Assembly (NCBI GenBank): GCA_025490895.1
Contig: JALPQI010000805.1
Coordinates: 123,892 to 187,891, forward strand
Length of the DNA stretch: 64,000 bases
Direction: 5' to 3'
Source: Thaumatotibia leucotreta
Taxonomy: Eukaryota; Arthropoda; Insecta; Lepidoptera; Tortricidae
The notes below the pieces were generated by a model, which saw only the letters and a program-made list of their open reading frames with translations, was not told the DNA's origin and did no database searches. Positions 45,467 to 56,628 of the stretch are shown piece after piece (within the stretch, counting starts at the first letter, position 1; every line of letters starts with the position of its first letter). The translations under genes and the position numbers were made by a program.

Positions 45467-45604
45467 ATGAGTGGCAGTGACTTGGATAACGATATGAGCA
45501 CTCCGCTGGACATACTCAATGCAGCTATGACAGCAACTAACAACCTGTTGCCGCAAAAGTCGAGAGCCAAGTATGAGAAGGCTCTGTTTCTGAACGCATC
45601 TTAG
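45467..45604 (+). CDS. Short ORF, possible transposon N-terminus
   Basis: Begins MSGSDLDNDMSTPLDILNAA and ends LLPQKSRAKYEKALFLNAS at TAG; 45 residues. The LP.KSR.KYE pattern is like the N-terminus of integrase-type transposon proteins. It has coding-like composition in an AT-rich setting. Identity uncertain. Confidence 0.35.
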   Translation: MSGSDLDNDMSTPLDILNAAMTATNNLLPQKSRAKYEKALFLNAS

Positions 45605-45829
45605 AGCACTTATGATATGTGTGTAGATAAAGGAGTGTATGCAACTATACGTAATCAGGCATTACGTGTACAGTTGCATAAACTACTATTATGTACAATG
45701 ATTGGAATCAAAAAAACATACCTAATTAATGGAGTCCATTTCTCATGCTTATTAATTAATTTACATGAATGTTTCCTTCGATATTTCCCATCACAAGTTT
45801 TCACTTTTAAGTTCATCAAAATCCTCTTA

Positions 45830-46070
45830 TTATTGGACTTGGGCCTCTTCAACGTATACTCGCCGTTTCACCTCACCCCACAAAAAAAGTCACACGGGGT
45901 CAAATCTGTTGACCTGGCTGGTCATAACACTGGCATTTTCCAGGCGGGGCACACTTTGTTCAGCGTTAGAGTTTACTCTATACATAAAGCATTTTATCAC
46001 GCTCACATGATGCTCCAGTACATCATGAATCAAGCGCCGAGCGCCTACTTTACGTATCGAGTAAACGCTA
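45830..46070 (-). pseudogene. mariner-like DDE transposase fragment
   Basis: Minus strand reads PARSTDLTPCDFFCGVR and then a stop, recognisable as the PARSPDLTPCDFFLWG block of mariner-like transposases. The plus-strand 186-codon open frame over it (45617-46177) is its antisense and not a gene. Confidence 0.6.
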
Positions 46071-46536
46071 ACTTAATCGTTACTTGCCAAATCATGACAC
46101 TTGCCTTTTTCTTTGGCTTGTTAATCTCACAACGATACTTATATTTATACAATCATATTTTTTCAGTTGAATATTGAAATACAGTTGAAGATTGGGAAGA
46201 TACTTCAGCGGAAAGAACCTAATGAAAATGTAACGGAACACGTTTCAAGAAAATGGTATTGAACTTGGTGACAAGAAACATTCATATATTTGTAATTAAG
46301 TATAATGTTTATATACTATTTAATTTTCGACATTATTATGAGCTGTGTTTTGCCGAATAAATATTGTTACTGAATACAAGTGATGAAAGTGAGCATTTTC
46401 TACATGAGTGTCGGTGATCGAAACCGACAAGAGTTAAAGAGGTCTACATTTCAACACCAACATCAAACTATGTTATGCGAATGCATTATGCGAGAAAATA
46501 TCTGCATACAGTACCAACCAGACTGTGCAGAAAAAT

Positions 46537-46953
46537 AGGGGAGAGTGGGGTACAGTGAATAAAGGTGCAATGTGAATATTTTGCATTAGCTTTATTTATC
46601 GCTTTAATAATCCGGTATTCTTTTTTCACGAATTTGCTCATCTGTGTGATACTAATATTGGAGTAACTAAATAACGGAAGATACTTTCAATTATACCTGA
46701 AAAGTCTTGTTCTTGGTTTTTTTTACCTCAAACTAGGAACTGTTCTGTGATTTTTGATTGAAGAGGTAACTTTAGTTCACTTTTTTATAATGAAAATGAT
46801 TTTAAAGCTATATGTAAATTATATACTTGTGCTGGAAAATGTGTCCTCTAAGGAATAGGTGGGACAATAAGGTATCTAGAAAATTACAAATAAAAATAAC
46901 ACCACTACAACATTTGTAAAAAAAAAGGGATCCACTGTACCCCACTCTCCTCT
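46537..46953. mobile_element. MITE with AGGGGAGAGTGGGGTACAGT ends
   Basis: Left AGGGGAGAGTGGGGTACAGT, right ACTGTACCCCACTCTCCTCT. 417 bp, AT-rich interior. Confidence 0.85.
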
Positions 46954-47284
46954 ACTATGAAAATTCAGTCTTGCACTCGCGCAGAAAAATATCACATTCT
47001 GTGGAGTGAAGTTCAGGTAGAGTTCTTATGAAAACTGTCACCACTCTTAGTAACCTCGTATGTCACTATTGAATCGGAACTGAGATACGTACGCACTATA
47101 GGAGTATCTTAAAGTCCGTTGGCTCAACTGGTACTTTTATTCCTATGTAAAATAAGAGTGACAGCTGGTAACCACAGTTACCAAAAGCTATTGAGTGGCT
47201 ATTATGGATCGAATATTCGCTGTGTCGAAAATCGTAGAAATAATGTATCCTAAAATCAAAATTAATGTTTCGATTGGACAATCG

Positions 47285-47338
47285 ACGTATATTTGTGACC
47301 GAGATTGTCATCCCATAATCTCGGTCACAAATATACGT
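47285..47338. repeat. Perfect 22-bp-arm hairpin
   Basis: ACGTATATTTGTGACCGAGA and its exact complement flank an ~8-base loop. Outer sequence (TCGAATATTCGCTG-GTCGAAA) is also repeated on both sides. Confidence 0.8.
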
Positions 47339-47727
47339 TGGCTCGACTGCTACCGGCTCGAATATTCGCTGGGTCGAAAAGTGTATAAACGAGACCATAA
47401 TTGTAATTGGTTACCGGCGCAAACATCACACTTGTAAACAAAATGTAAAAATTGTCTCACTTGTACTCTGTTTGGTTAGGTATTTTAAAAAGGTAAAAAA
47501 TCTTGTACTATCTTTTTATTGAAAAATGTATTTAAAAATCCAAACTAGGTACTTAATGAATCAAAACAATGTAAATCACTGTATACCTTTGTTATATTAC
47601 GTATATTTGGTAAAACTTATTTTCTACTTGTAGTTTTCAATAAAAAGATACTGCAAGATTGTTTACCTTTTTTTAAATATCTAACCAAACCGAGTATAGA
47701 ATATAGAGCAAGAATATATTATGTATA

Positions 47728-49543
47728 CAGGGTGTGGCCTGTAATAGGAGCAAAAAATGAAACGGTACACTAATAACCCAATAAATAGTCATAATTTAAT
47801 AGTTAAAACTTATCTTATCTTATCTTATCTTATTTGCGGGGCCCTTACGGATACACTTCGACCCATTGGGATCTTTTGTGTAATTGCCCCCTGTTTCGCC
47901 TACCCCAGGGATTGTTCTATCAACTCAATATGTTTGAGGATGCACCCTAGCGGTAGCGTTTTGACCTCCTTCGGTTCCAGATAACCGGTTCCGAAGTCTT
48001 TCATCCTTTGTCTGGCGAGGGCATGACATTCGCACATCAAGTGTTTCATTGTCTCTTCTTCCTCGCCACACATTCTACAGTCTATGCTGTCAGAAAGACC
48101 CATTTTGGCCAAGAGAGTTTTGACCCCAAAGTGTCCCGTAAACACCCCCGTTATGAGTTTGAGTTGTCTTTTGCTATATTTCCAAAGCTTTTTGCTCCAG
48201 CCCGAGTCTACTTCGTGCATAAAGAGCTTTGAATGCCTGAGCCCCGTTAGATTGTTCCACTCTTCCTGGTGCTTCCATCTAACTCGCTCTTTCATGGCTG
48301 TTTTAATAGTTCCTTGTGAGAGTCCTACAAATGGTTCTGGTCCTACAAAGTTGTTTGTAGAACCCCCTCTTGCAAGCTCATCTGCATTTTCATTGCCAAG
48401 GAAGCCCTCGTGCCCTGGGATCCATACCAGTTGCACTTTGTTTCGCCTTCCAAGTTTGTTCAGAGCTTGGATGCCGTTGAATACTAGTCTAGAGTCTACT
48501 TTAGGCGCCGTAAGGGCCTTCAGTGCTGCTTGACTGTCGCTTAATATATAGATATTCATACCTTGGGTCTGTCTATCTATAATCTCCTGTGCACAGGCAA
48601 TAATCGCATAGGTTTCCGCTTGGAATACAGTCGCATAGTTGCCCATACTTACACTACCACGGTAGTCGTTTGCATAAATGCCTGCGCCCGTACCGGATCC
48701 AGTCTTGGATCCGTCAGTGTACCAGATAAGGTCGTTCCCATCAGAAATTGGTGGCTGTAGACCCCCCGCCCATTCGGCTCTATTATGAATTATATCATTT
48801 TATCACTACCCATACTTGTTAACTTATCCATGTAACTGTCTAGCTCCATGCTTGTATGTTTGGTCTTTGGTATGCTATCACTCCATAGACCCAAGATCTT
48901 GAGTCTTTGCAGGGACTTGCGTGCCTCCGACTGTATAACCAGGTGTAGCGGCGGTAGGTCCAACAGTACCTCTAACGCCGCCGTTGGCGTCGTTCTAAAC
49001 GCGCCTGTGATTGCCATGCACGCTACTCTTTGTAATTTATTCAGAGCATAGATCCACCTCAGTACTTTAGGGATAGTTAAAACAAAAAAAAAAAAAAATT
49101 TTTTTTTTGTTTTACACCGATTTAACTAAAAGTACATAAGAAACGAAATTTTTTTTTTTTTTTAATAGTTAAAACTTAAAAAATTTTTTTTTTTTCAAAA
49201 AAAAACAATTTTTTTCCCGTTTCTTATGTACTTTTACTGCAGTCGACTTATACCAAAAAAGTTAAATCGGTGTAAAACAAAAAAAAAATTTTTTTTGCTA
49301 TACCAGTTAAAAAACCAACTTTTTAGCTCATTTAGTTTTATGTCCACTGAACTACCAATATGTTTAATCATTAATAAGGTACAATGTTGTGATACCTAGA
49401 TACATCACTCATAGGTCGTAACTTTAACATACTGTTTCTCCTTAATGAATAACTTTAAAACACTGGGACCTTTTGCGAATAACTAGAGGCAGTCAGAGGA
49501 GTCTTCCATTTGATTTTTTGCTCCTGTTACAGGCCACACCCTG
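47728..49543. mobile_element. TIR element with ACAGGGTGTGGCCTGTAA ends, split by a LINE
   Basis: ACAGGGTGTGGCCTGTAATA then GGAGCAAAAAAT at the left; inverted copy at the right (to 49543); TATA on both outer sides. It was ~550 bp before the LINE 47810-49072 entered. The interior is dominated by A/T runs and an inverted GTTTTACACCGATTTAAC pair. Confidence 0.85.
47810..49072 (-). mobile_element. 5'-truncated LINE with RNase H domain
   Basis: Target duplication ATAGTTAAAAC at 47799-47809 and 49073-49083; 3' tail (TAAGA)n. Minus-strand products: VLRWIYALNKLQRVA, TGAFRTTPTAALEVLLDLPP, then IWYTDGSKTGSGTGAGIYAN (RNase H first Asp), FQAETYAIIACAQEI (Glu), LSDSQAALKAL (Asp), WIPGHEGFLGNENADELARG (His, Asp), and a zinc knuckle CRMCGEEEETMKHLMCEC. 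The RNase H frame 48646-47900 is intact; a frame break lies near 48790. Confidence 0.9.
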
Positions 49544-49850
49544 TATAAAAACTATAATATGTATGTGTCAACCATTCGGCAACCCATTATCTCGATTACA
49601 TCGTTAATAGTAGCCCCAAACTTTGGTATTAGGTACTATTCGTCATCTATTTACTGAAGTATTCCTACATGGATATAAAACAATTTGTACATAGCACAGA
49701 CGTTGATACAAGAACAGACGAGGCGATGAACTTTCGATACTCAACAGATTGAAACCTATGTTTAAGCTATGCATATATTTAGGCCACCAATATTTAAATT
49801 TTGCGAATATTAGTTCTCAGCAGAAGAGTACAGAAGAGTAGGTAGGTACT

Positions 49851-50028
49851 GTAGCCGTGCCATGAGCTGGAAAGTAAAGGATACGTAATTACGTAAGGTT
49901 TTACTCGATGCGTGCTACGTGCATTCTATCGTGCTCGCGCTTACAAATAGGAGCGAGCGCGATGGCCTGCTCAACGTATTTAATAAAACCTAATGTTACC
50001 GATACTTGTAAAGTCATGGTACGGCTAC
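49851..50028. mobile_element. MITE with GTAGCCGTGCCATGA ends
   Basis: GTAGCCGTGCCATGA at the left and TCATGGTACGGCTAC at the right. A relative with TAGCCGTACCATGAGCTGCC and AGCTTATGGTA ends is at 52110-52244. Confidence 0.75.
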
Positions 50029-50038
50029 TGTTTATTAT

Positions 50039-50555
50039 ATTTTCTCAAACTTGCTACGGAATGTTGATGTTACTTACTTTAAATTAAACCCGGAAATACT
50101 ATGTTTCCGGTGTCATATGCTAAGATGATATGTAAAGAGATTTCATTATTTATTTCACACCTAGGACTGCAAACAGACTGTCTTTTGTTTTGAAACGTCA
50201 AATTGTGACACAAGGTCTTGACATTCAGCCACAGAAAAAAAAAATAACCTTAGAACTGATGTCTATTCCACCAGGTAAAAGAATACCTCAAACAGATTTA
50301 AAAAAAAGTTAGGCGCGAATGTTTTTTTTTAATGTTTTATGATACTGTACTATTGGTATATTTACAAATGAAATAGTATGGTTCGGCGAAATCAGTTTGT
50401 TTTATTTCATGGCAAGTTTGAGAAAAGCACTATACAAATCTCGGCGAGAAACAGGGTTACAGGCCGCGTATCCCTATCTGGCCTCAGTTCCTTCGGCCAG
50501 ATATATCTACTTGGCCTGTAACCCTTCGTTTCCCGTCCTCTGTAGTAATGTACTA
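50039..50555 (+). mobile_element. Interspersed ~515-bp hairpin element, copy d
   Basis: TTTCTCAAACTTGCTACGG to GTAGTAATGTACTA, with the GGGTTACAGGCC hairpin. Plus orientation like copies a and b. Confidence 0.85.
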
Positions 50556-50694
50556 TTACTGTATCGTTGGCCAGTAAGTTAGGGTTTTCGATCTTTTGCA
50601 GGCAACGCTATATAGGCGTGTGGTCCAAACAGCTGTCAGATTCATAGGCACTGAACATAAAATATCGAAATTCTAATTGTATTTGGAGGTAACC

Positions 50695-51388
50695 GTTATA
50701 ATGGCGGGACCGGATCCTGAATTCGATCGATTCATATTGCATTATTTAGTACTGAATTTGTACTATTTAGTACCTGTTGTAAAAAAAATTGTACCTCTTC
50801 TATTTCAAAGTTATATTCAATCAGTCTGGTCCCGCCATTATAACGTTATAATGGCGGAACCAAATCCTGGATTCGATCGATTCATATTGCATTATTTATT
50901 TAGTACTGAATTTGTACTTTTTGGTACCTGTTGTAAAAAAATTAGTACCTCTTCCATTTCAAAATTATACTTCAAACAGTCTGGTCCCGCCATTATAACG
51001 TTATAATGGTGGGACCAGGTCCTGAATTCTGTCCATATTCTGTCGATTCATATTGCATTATTTAGTACTGAATTAGTACTATTTGGTATTGATACCTCTT
51101 GTAAAAAAATTAGTACCTCTTCCATTTTAAAATTATATTTCAAATAGTCTGCTTCAAATGATCTGGCGGAACCAGACTATTTCAAATATAATTTTGGAAT
51201 GAAAGAAGTACAATTTTTTTTACAACAGGTACCAAATAGTACAAATTCAGTAAGTACTAAATAATGCAATATGAATCGACAGAATATGGACAGAATTCAG
51301 GACCTGGTTCCGCCATTATAACGTTTTAATGGCGGGACCAGACTATTTGAAGTATAATTTCGAAATGTCTCGCCATTATCGTTATAAT
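50695..51388. repeat. Tandem/inverted MITE cluster
   Basis: Three direct units and one inverted unit, each bounded by TATAATGGCGGGACCAG-like and CTGGTCCCGCCATTATA-like ends. Neighbours meet at the palindrome CCATTATAACGTTATAATGG. The shared interior is GATTCATATTGCATTATTTA then GTACTGAATTTGTACT. Confidence 0.85.
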
Positions 51389-52109
51389 TACATTTGGATC
51401 GTTACATTTGGAGTTTATTAATTTCATAAATGTATGACGACTAGAAAACGGTCGCCGAACTGAAGATTGGGCCCTAAAACAGGAACTCAAAATGACTGAC
51501 ACTAAACAAAATTACTAGAACTTTGTTCATTTCATCCTTTAGTAGATTGGCTACCAAACCAGCTTCGAAATGGGATTAAAATCCCAATAGGTAACTGGCT
51601 TTAAATCGGGACTTATCGTTACCGGTTTGTAATCAGGTTTGTACCAAATCCAGATACGAGATGGGAAAGTTAGTCCCATTTCATCCTACCAGACGGGAAA
51701 CTATAATTCCCATTTGGCAGCCAGCTATCAAATCCGAATACCAAACGGTAAGTACTAAAGGCATTTCATGGGAATTGACTCGGAAACGTTTATTTATTTT
51801 AGAAAACATTATTCCTTATGTAATGGTTTTAAGAATAAATAAACCACAAAATATATAGAAAATTCAATTCGCGTATTTATTTTGACAGTTTGTTGGTCCT
51901 TACGCCATATCACCGCCCCAGTGTCAGAAAAAAATATTAAAAACCCTCACTGAGGAAGCGGCAGTGTGAACAGCCAACGATCATCTACATATATATATAG
52001 GTATATTTGTTAATTTTACTGACATAGGATCTATATCTACTCTTTGTTTAGTGAGCGAGAAAAAAGTCAACAAATCATCCCTTACTCGCCTCCTGTGGAA
52101 CCAGTAGCC

Positions 52110-52244
52110 GTACCATGAGCTGCCCCTGCTTTATTAACGCGGACTTACATAGGTGCTTTCTATACGGGTGGCTCGCCCCAAGACGCGATTACGGCCGGGA
52201 TGGAAAGTAAGTCCGCGTTAAAAACGCAGCGGCAGCTTATGGTA
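52110..52244. mobile_element. MITE related to 49851-50028
   Basis: TACCATGAGCTGCCCCTGC plus TTAACGCGGACTTAC at the left pair with GTAAGTCCGCGTTAA and GGCAGCTTATGGTA at the right. Confidence 0.7.
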
Positions 52245-52733
52245 AGCACACAGTGCCTGAAAGTATCCTTTCCCTCTCTAGTACGTTTTGTAGATACTAG
52301 GTTCAAGAAGTACCCACCTACCTACCTTCAAAAATTTATAATAATACATTCTGTTGCAATGCTATCAGACAAACATCTACAGCTAGGAAAACAGCCACTA
52401 TCAACCATTTGACCATTGCCGTCGGCTATACTAAATAGGTGGCCAAGAAACAAATACCTACATTCCCGTGAGGTTGGAATACAGAGTCCCTCTAGAAGGT
52501 TTTTAAATGTTTCAAAGCGGTCGATAATAGTACATTGTGCATCTAGGGAGGTAAGTACAGTATCACTAACGAGAGTGTTAGAAGCCCGACGCCGTAGGCG
52601 GAGGGCTTTTGATGACTCGAGTTAGTAGGTATGCCTCTTACCGATTGTGATGCATACAATGTTTTTTATAACACTTGCAGACAAAGAATATGTTATGAGA
52701 CGAAATATTGGTATTCCCTAAGGAATTTCACTT

Positions 52734-52770
52734 TTCTATTACTCCCACTATTGCAGTGGGAGTAATAGAA
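52734..52770. repeat. Perfect short hairpin
   Basis: TTCTATTACTCCCACT and its exact complement with a 5-base loop. No T-run follows and no gene is adjacent. Confidence 0.7.
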
Positions 52771-53382
52771 TTGTGCATATTGATGCACAAGCAATGGCGC
52801 GCTTAGAAAGCAAATGTGATGAAAAATGTTGAAACCGCGTAAAATAGTAGGTATTAGCTACTGTAACATGCCTAGGTAGTAGGTACTTCTGAAACATGAA
52901 CTAAACTCTAGGGGGTCTAACTACACTGCATCCTAATACTCCTGAAACCTCTCTGACAACGGAAATACAGCACCTTGTTTATATGGTATAAAGCATCCGA
53001 AAATTGAGCGTCCAGCTGTTCGCCTGTGTCTGGAAAATCTTCGTTGCGTTTGTATTTAAGTAAGTACTCGTACCTAACCTACTTTTAATTGATATCGGAC
53101 AATCTAATTAGCATCTTATGGGATGGTAGGCGAAAATGTAGGTAAACTTAGACAGGATAACACTATCCTTACATATTATGTAATGTAAAATGTTAGTTGG
53201 AGACTAACATAGTAGGTATGTAGGCTAACATTTAGTAATATAAATGTTACTCCAACAAGGTCTAAAATCTAAATGTCCGATAAACCACTAGTACATCATC
53301 AGTATCGTAGTTGGTAATAAAGCAAGTCGGCAAATGTCCATCAGATCATTCAATTTGGTCTACTACTACGTGTCTAATGAAT

Positions 53383-53889
53383 GGTATACTCTTGGCTCGA
53401 CTCAGTCGTTTTTTGTCTAGTTCTTAAATTCGTGCCTTTCTGCTTTCGTCACCCGTTCTTGATTTGCCACTTTCGTGTGAAGCCTATTTCATATTTGGTA
53501 AACTTTGTGCTTTTGCCATTTTCTTCTTTTGGATCATTCGTTATTCGTCACCATCTTCTTTGGGCATATTCAATGTTAGTCTATTCTTTTTTGGTCTCAT
53601 TTGCTATTCGACCTATCGTCTTTGATTTTATTCTATACATTTTTGTCTAGAAAAACATAACAAATAGAGAATTATACTAAAAAAGAGAATGACTGTCACC
53701 GAAAATGCTCAAAGAAGATGGTGACGAATAACGAATGAGCTAAAATAAGAAAATGGCAAAAGCACAAAGTTTACCAAATATGAAATAGGCTTCACACGAA
53801 AATGGCAAATCAAGAACGGGTGACGAAAGCAGAAAGGGTCGAATTAAAGAACTTGACAAAAAACGACTGAGTCGAGCCAAGAGTATACC
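53383..53889. mobile_element. Fold-back element with ~200-bp arms
   Basis: GGTATACTCTTGGCTCGACT at the left, reverse complement at the right, with pairing continuing through CACCCGTTCTTGATTTGCCA, GTGAAGCCTATTTCATATTT and CACCATCTTCTTTG. The central ~90 bp is unpaired. Confidence 0.85.
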
Positions 53890-53964
53890 TAATGAATATA
53901 TTTCTTCAATCTTCTAACTCCATAGAACTACCCAAAATACCTACACATTTTATTACTTATTATA

Positions 53965-54275
53965 CTTGAGGCCCTAGCACATCTTGTACAACAATATTGG
54001 CAGCAATTTGTGACCTGCTCGCAACTTCTCATCTCTTTTGAATCAATGTAATCAAAAAGGGACGGGTAGCCGCGACAAGGTTCCTGTCATGCACGATATG
54101 TGCTAGTGCCGTTGATCAAGTATAATACTATGAATTTCTTAGGTCAATCTATACTCGTAATTATATTGCCACATTGTTCCTAGCAATTCATCGGTCATAT
54201 TGGCGATCATTGGGGGAGGCCTATGTCCAGCAGTGGACGTCTTTTGGCTGAAATGAATGAATGAATGAATGAATT
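53965..54275 (+). mobile_element. Diverged MITE and RTE 3' end fragment (copy 4)
   Basis: 53965-54115 has ends CTAGCACATCTTG and ATGTGCTAG, a diverged relative of the 9247 family. 54210-54275 carries GAGGCCTATGTCCAGCAGTG then GACGTCTTTTGGCTGAA with an (ATGA)n tail. Confidence 0.6.
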
Positions 54276-55844
54276 GTTCCTAGCGAATAGAGACCCGCTG
54301 CGGTAAATACTAGTGTTTTGGGACATAAGTAACTTTCTTGATAACTATTTTATTTACCAGTAAGTAGCTGTACCAAAAAATATAATACTCTAAAGAGTTG
54401 TACATAACGGCGACGGATAGGTATTACCCGAAGAGTACGGGAATAACTTCTTTACTACAGCTGTTGTTATATCTGTACAGTTAAAAGTAGGGATTTTAAT
54501 ACCAAACCAACAGTTGGTTTTGCTTCACAAATATACAATACAATATAAAGTCATTTCCTAATTGGCGCCCTCTAGTTAGAACTTAGACCATTTAGAAAAG
54601 CTGTTCTTTTAACTGGCGCCATCTAGTTTATTGATGAGTAATGATTGTACAACTGACATTGGGTACTGACGGGAGGTGTAGTAGTGTGCGTTACAGGGTA
54701 AAATTACATAATTTTCTAGTTTTTGCATTATTGCGATTTAGAAGAACAGTATTTTGTGCAGGTTGCTATCAATTTGTACATTAGATTTTTTGCTCCTTGC
54801 GCGTATCTCAAAACATGTTAACTCTGATCTTCGGTTTAGCAGAAAATTACGAAAATATGGTGTTTGTGCAATTGTAGCGCCATCTTTTAGCAGATAAGCG
54901 GCAGGGATAGGGTCGAATCCACCTTAAGAAAATTTTTTTGGATCTCTTCTCGCGAAAATGCCCAGAAGACAAAAGTAGTATAGTTGAGTACTGAGTAAAT
55001 TCGAGGAAGCAGGATTGAAACCGCGTTTTGACGTGACCTCAAAAGCGATTCACCTACCGAATTTTGCCCCTTACATTGCCACCTAAATTACATTGGCTTT
55101 GTCCCATTTCAGTGACATTTATTTATTTATTTTCATACACACATATTAAGTTTCAGATGGTAAATATGGGTTATTTATTATGGATTAAATTAAGTAACAA
55201 ACAAGCCTCTGATTAGTCAGCTGTTGACCTCGAACGCTGTAAAGAGTTCGAATCGTCGGTACAATAGGACGTACTAACGTACAGGGAAATAGCGCCCCCG
55301 CCGAAACTGTAACCGCACGGTTTACATGTCTTACCTAACTCACACAAGCATAGCATGCGTGCATCTACACAAGCTTAGACTGTGCGACCTACGCGTGTGT
55401 TTCATACATTTTATCACCATTATCCGAGGTGTGACGTCGAGTTTAGAGGGTGGAAATTCTTTTTTTTTCATACAATTTGCATGGGATGGGATGAAAAAAA
55501 TTTTTTTTCATACTATTTCAATCGGATTTTTTTTTCTAGCCGAAAAATTTTTTTGGTCCCATATAAGCTTTTGATCCTGAACAGAAACAGGATCGATTGG
55601 CATAAAAAAAAGTTTGTGAAAAATTACCATTTCCTCGCACCCTGCATGTTTTTTCCAAAATCTGTAAACGTCAATCTTGCTTGATTTAAAATCGAGTGAA
55701 GGCCATTTTCGCGTAGCAACTGTGGATCTGGTAGCTGCCCTCACCGACCCAAAAAGAATTTCCATCCTGAATAACCAGTTCCCACAGTTCTATTACATAA
55801 GTTGCGGTAACAGGCAATATTAAAATACAAGCACATCGACTTAC

Positions 55845-56039
55845 CAAATGATCTGATTAGAGAAGAGCTCCCCATAGTTCTGGCTGGAGAGATACGGCTC
55901 TGTGGGCTCGGAGGAGTACAATTGCAGCGCCTTGCGAATTCGCTCGCGCAACACGTAAAGCGCGGGGTTGGCCTTCATGATCTTGGCCATCGCCTGCTGG
56001 ATTAGCGGCTTGCAGCCGGGGAACCAGTTGCCGTATGCG
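55845..56039 (-). CDS. Prp8: Prp8 exon W9 (end of endonuclease-like region)
   Basis: 195 bp; the first base completes Ser from W8 and the last two (TG) open Trp. Acceptor CTTATCCCCAG, donor GTAAGT. It encodes AYGNWFPGCKPLIQQAMAKI then LRERIRKALQLYSSEPTEPY and NYGELFSNQIIW. The donor faces the 30.9-kb intron. Confidence 0.96.
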
Positions 56040-56162
56040 CTGGGGATAAGGAATAAGGAAAGATAAGGAAGGCCCAAAGAACTATTTAATTAATTAACTT
56101 GTATTATTTATTTTACCAGATTGTATAAATACGAGTATGTATCTACTATACTGTAGCACCAT

Positions 56163-56628
56163 AATTGGCTATGTAGTTTTCTGAAAGTATGAATATTATA
56201 TTTTTCCCTGATAGCCCTCGTCTTAAGGTTCGAGTAAATGCGGCTCTTTTATTTTTATTTCCTATAATTTGTTAAAAATCTTTTTTTTTAATGAGTGAGA
56301 TGACATTTGTGCAGTTTTATGGATGAACAGAGCCTAATGCTTTCGTACGCCACAAATACACTGAAATAGAAAAAAAATTTCATGAATGACACAAGTGACC
56401 TTGCCGTTGACAGATTTTTTTTTCTATTTCATTGTACTGATTGCGGACGATAGCATTAGGTCGGTTCATCCATAAAACTGCGCAAATGTCATGTCACTCG
56501 CTTAAAAAAGATCGTTAACAAATTATAGGACATAAAAATAAAAGAGCCGCATTTTCTTGAACCTTAAAATGATGGCTATCAGGGAAAAATATAATATTCA
56601 TACCTTCAAAAAACTTTACTTAGCCAAT
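56163..56628. mobile_element. Fold-back element with ~220-bp arms
   Basis: ATTGGCTATGTAGTTTTCTG, ATTATATTTTTCCCTGATAG and GCGGCTCTTTTATTTTTAT on the left arm are mirrored on the right (ATAAAAGAGCCGC, CTATCAGGGAAAAATATAAT, AGCCAAT). Spacer about 30 bp. Located ~125 bp upstream of exon W9's acceptor. Confidence 0.88.

Larger units (their letters stand above)
29743..54923. mobile_element. 25.2-kb TTAA-flanked insertion block
   Basis: Flanked by TTAA at 29739-29742 and 54924-54927, where the intact MITE has one TTAA. Its first bases are GGTGGAT and its last are ATCCACC, a short inverted end. The block interrupts the MITE cleanly. It contains further complete insertions (LINE, SINEs, MITEs, minisatellites). 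Whether it entered as one large element or a small one swelled by nesting cannot be told from sequence alone; I favour nesting. Confidence 0.7.
25036..54963. mobile_element. Split copy of the TTTTCGCGAGAAGAGATCC MITE
   Basis: Aligned with the intact copy at 1647-1975, its four pieces are 25036-25091, 25613-25739, 29624-29742 and 54924-54963. They are collinear and complete, from GGGCATTTTCGCGAG to CTCGCGAAAATGCCC. Three insertions separate them, two with visible target duplications. This places the edges of the nested blocks precisely. Confidence 0.88.
24955..55844 (-). other. 30.9-kb intron W9/W10, nested insertions
   Basis: By far the largest intron in the window; the others are 0.1 to 6.2 kb. 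Once the split MITE (25036-54963) and everything inside it are removed, only about 0.96 kb of intron remains. The contents are described in separate entries. No host gene was recognised inside. Stretches where I see nothing clear: 29760-30400, 32870-33790, 34200-35670, 39550-39950, 40780-42120, 43230-43570, 43910-45460, 46960-47720, 51400-52100, 52250-53370, 54280-54920 and 54964-55844. Confidence 0.9.

Noticed and set aside
45617..46177. 186-codon plus-strand open frame
   Set aside because: Antisense to a mariner-like PARS-DLTPCDFF transposase remnant; composition is AT-driven.
53381..53650. 89-codon hydrophobic open frame
   Set aside because: Lies wholly in one arm of a fold-back element; T-rich sequence gives Phe/Leu/Val-rich translations.
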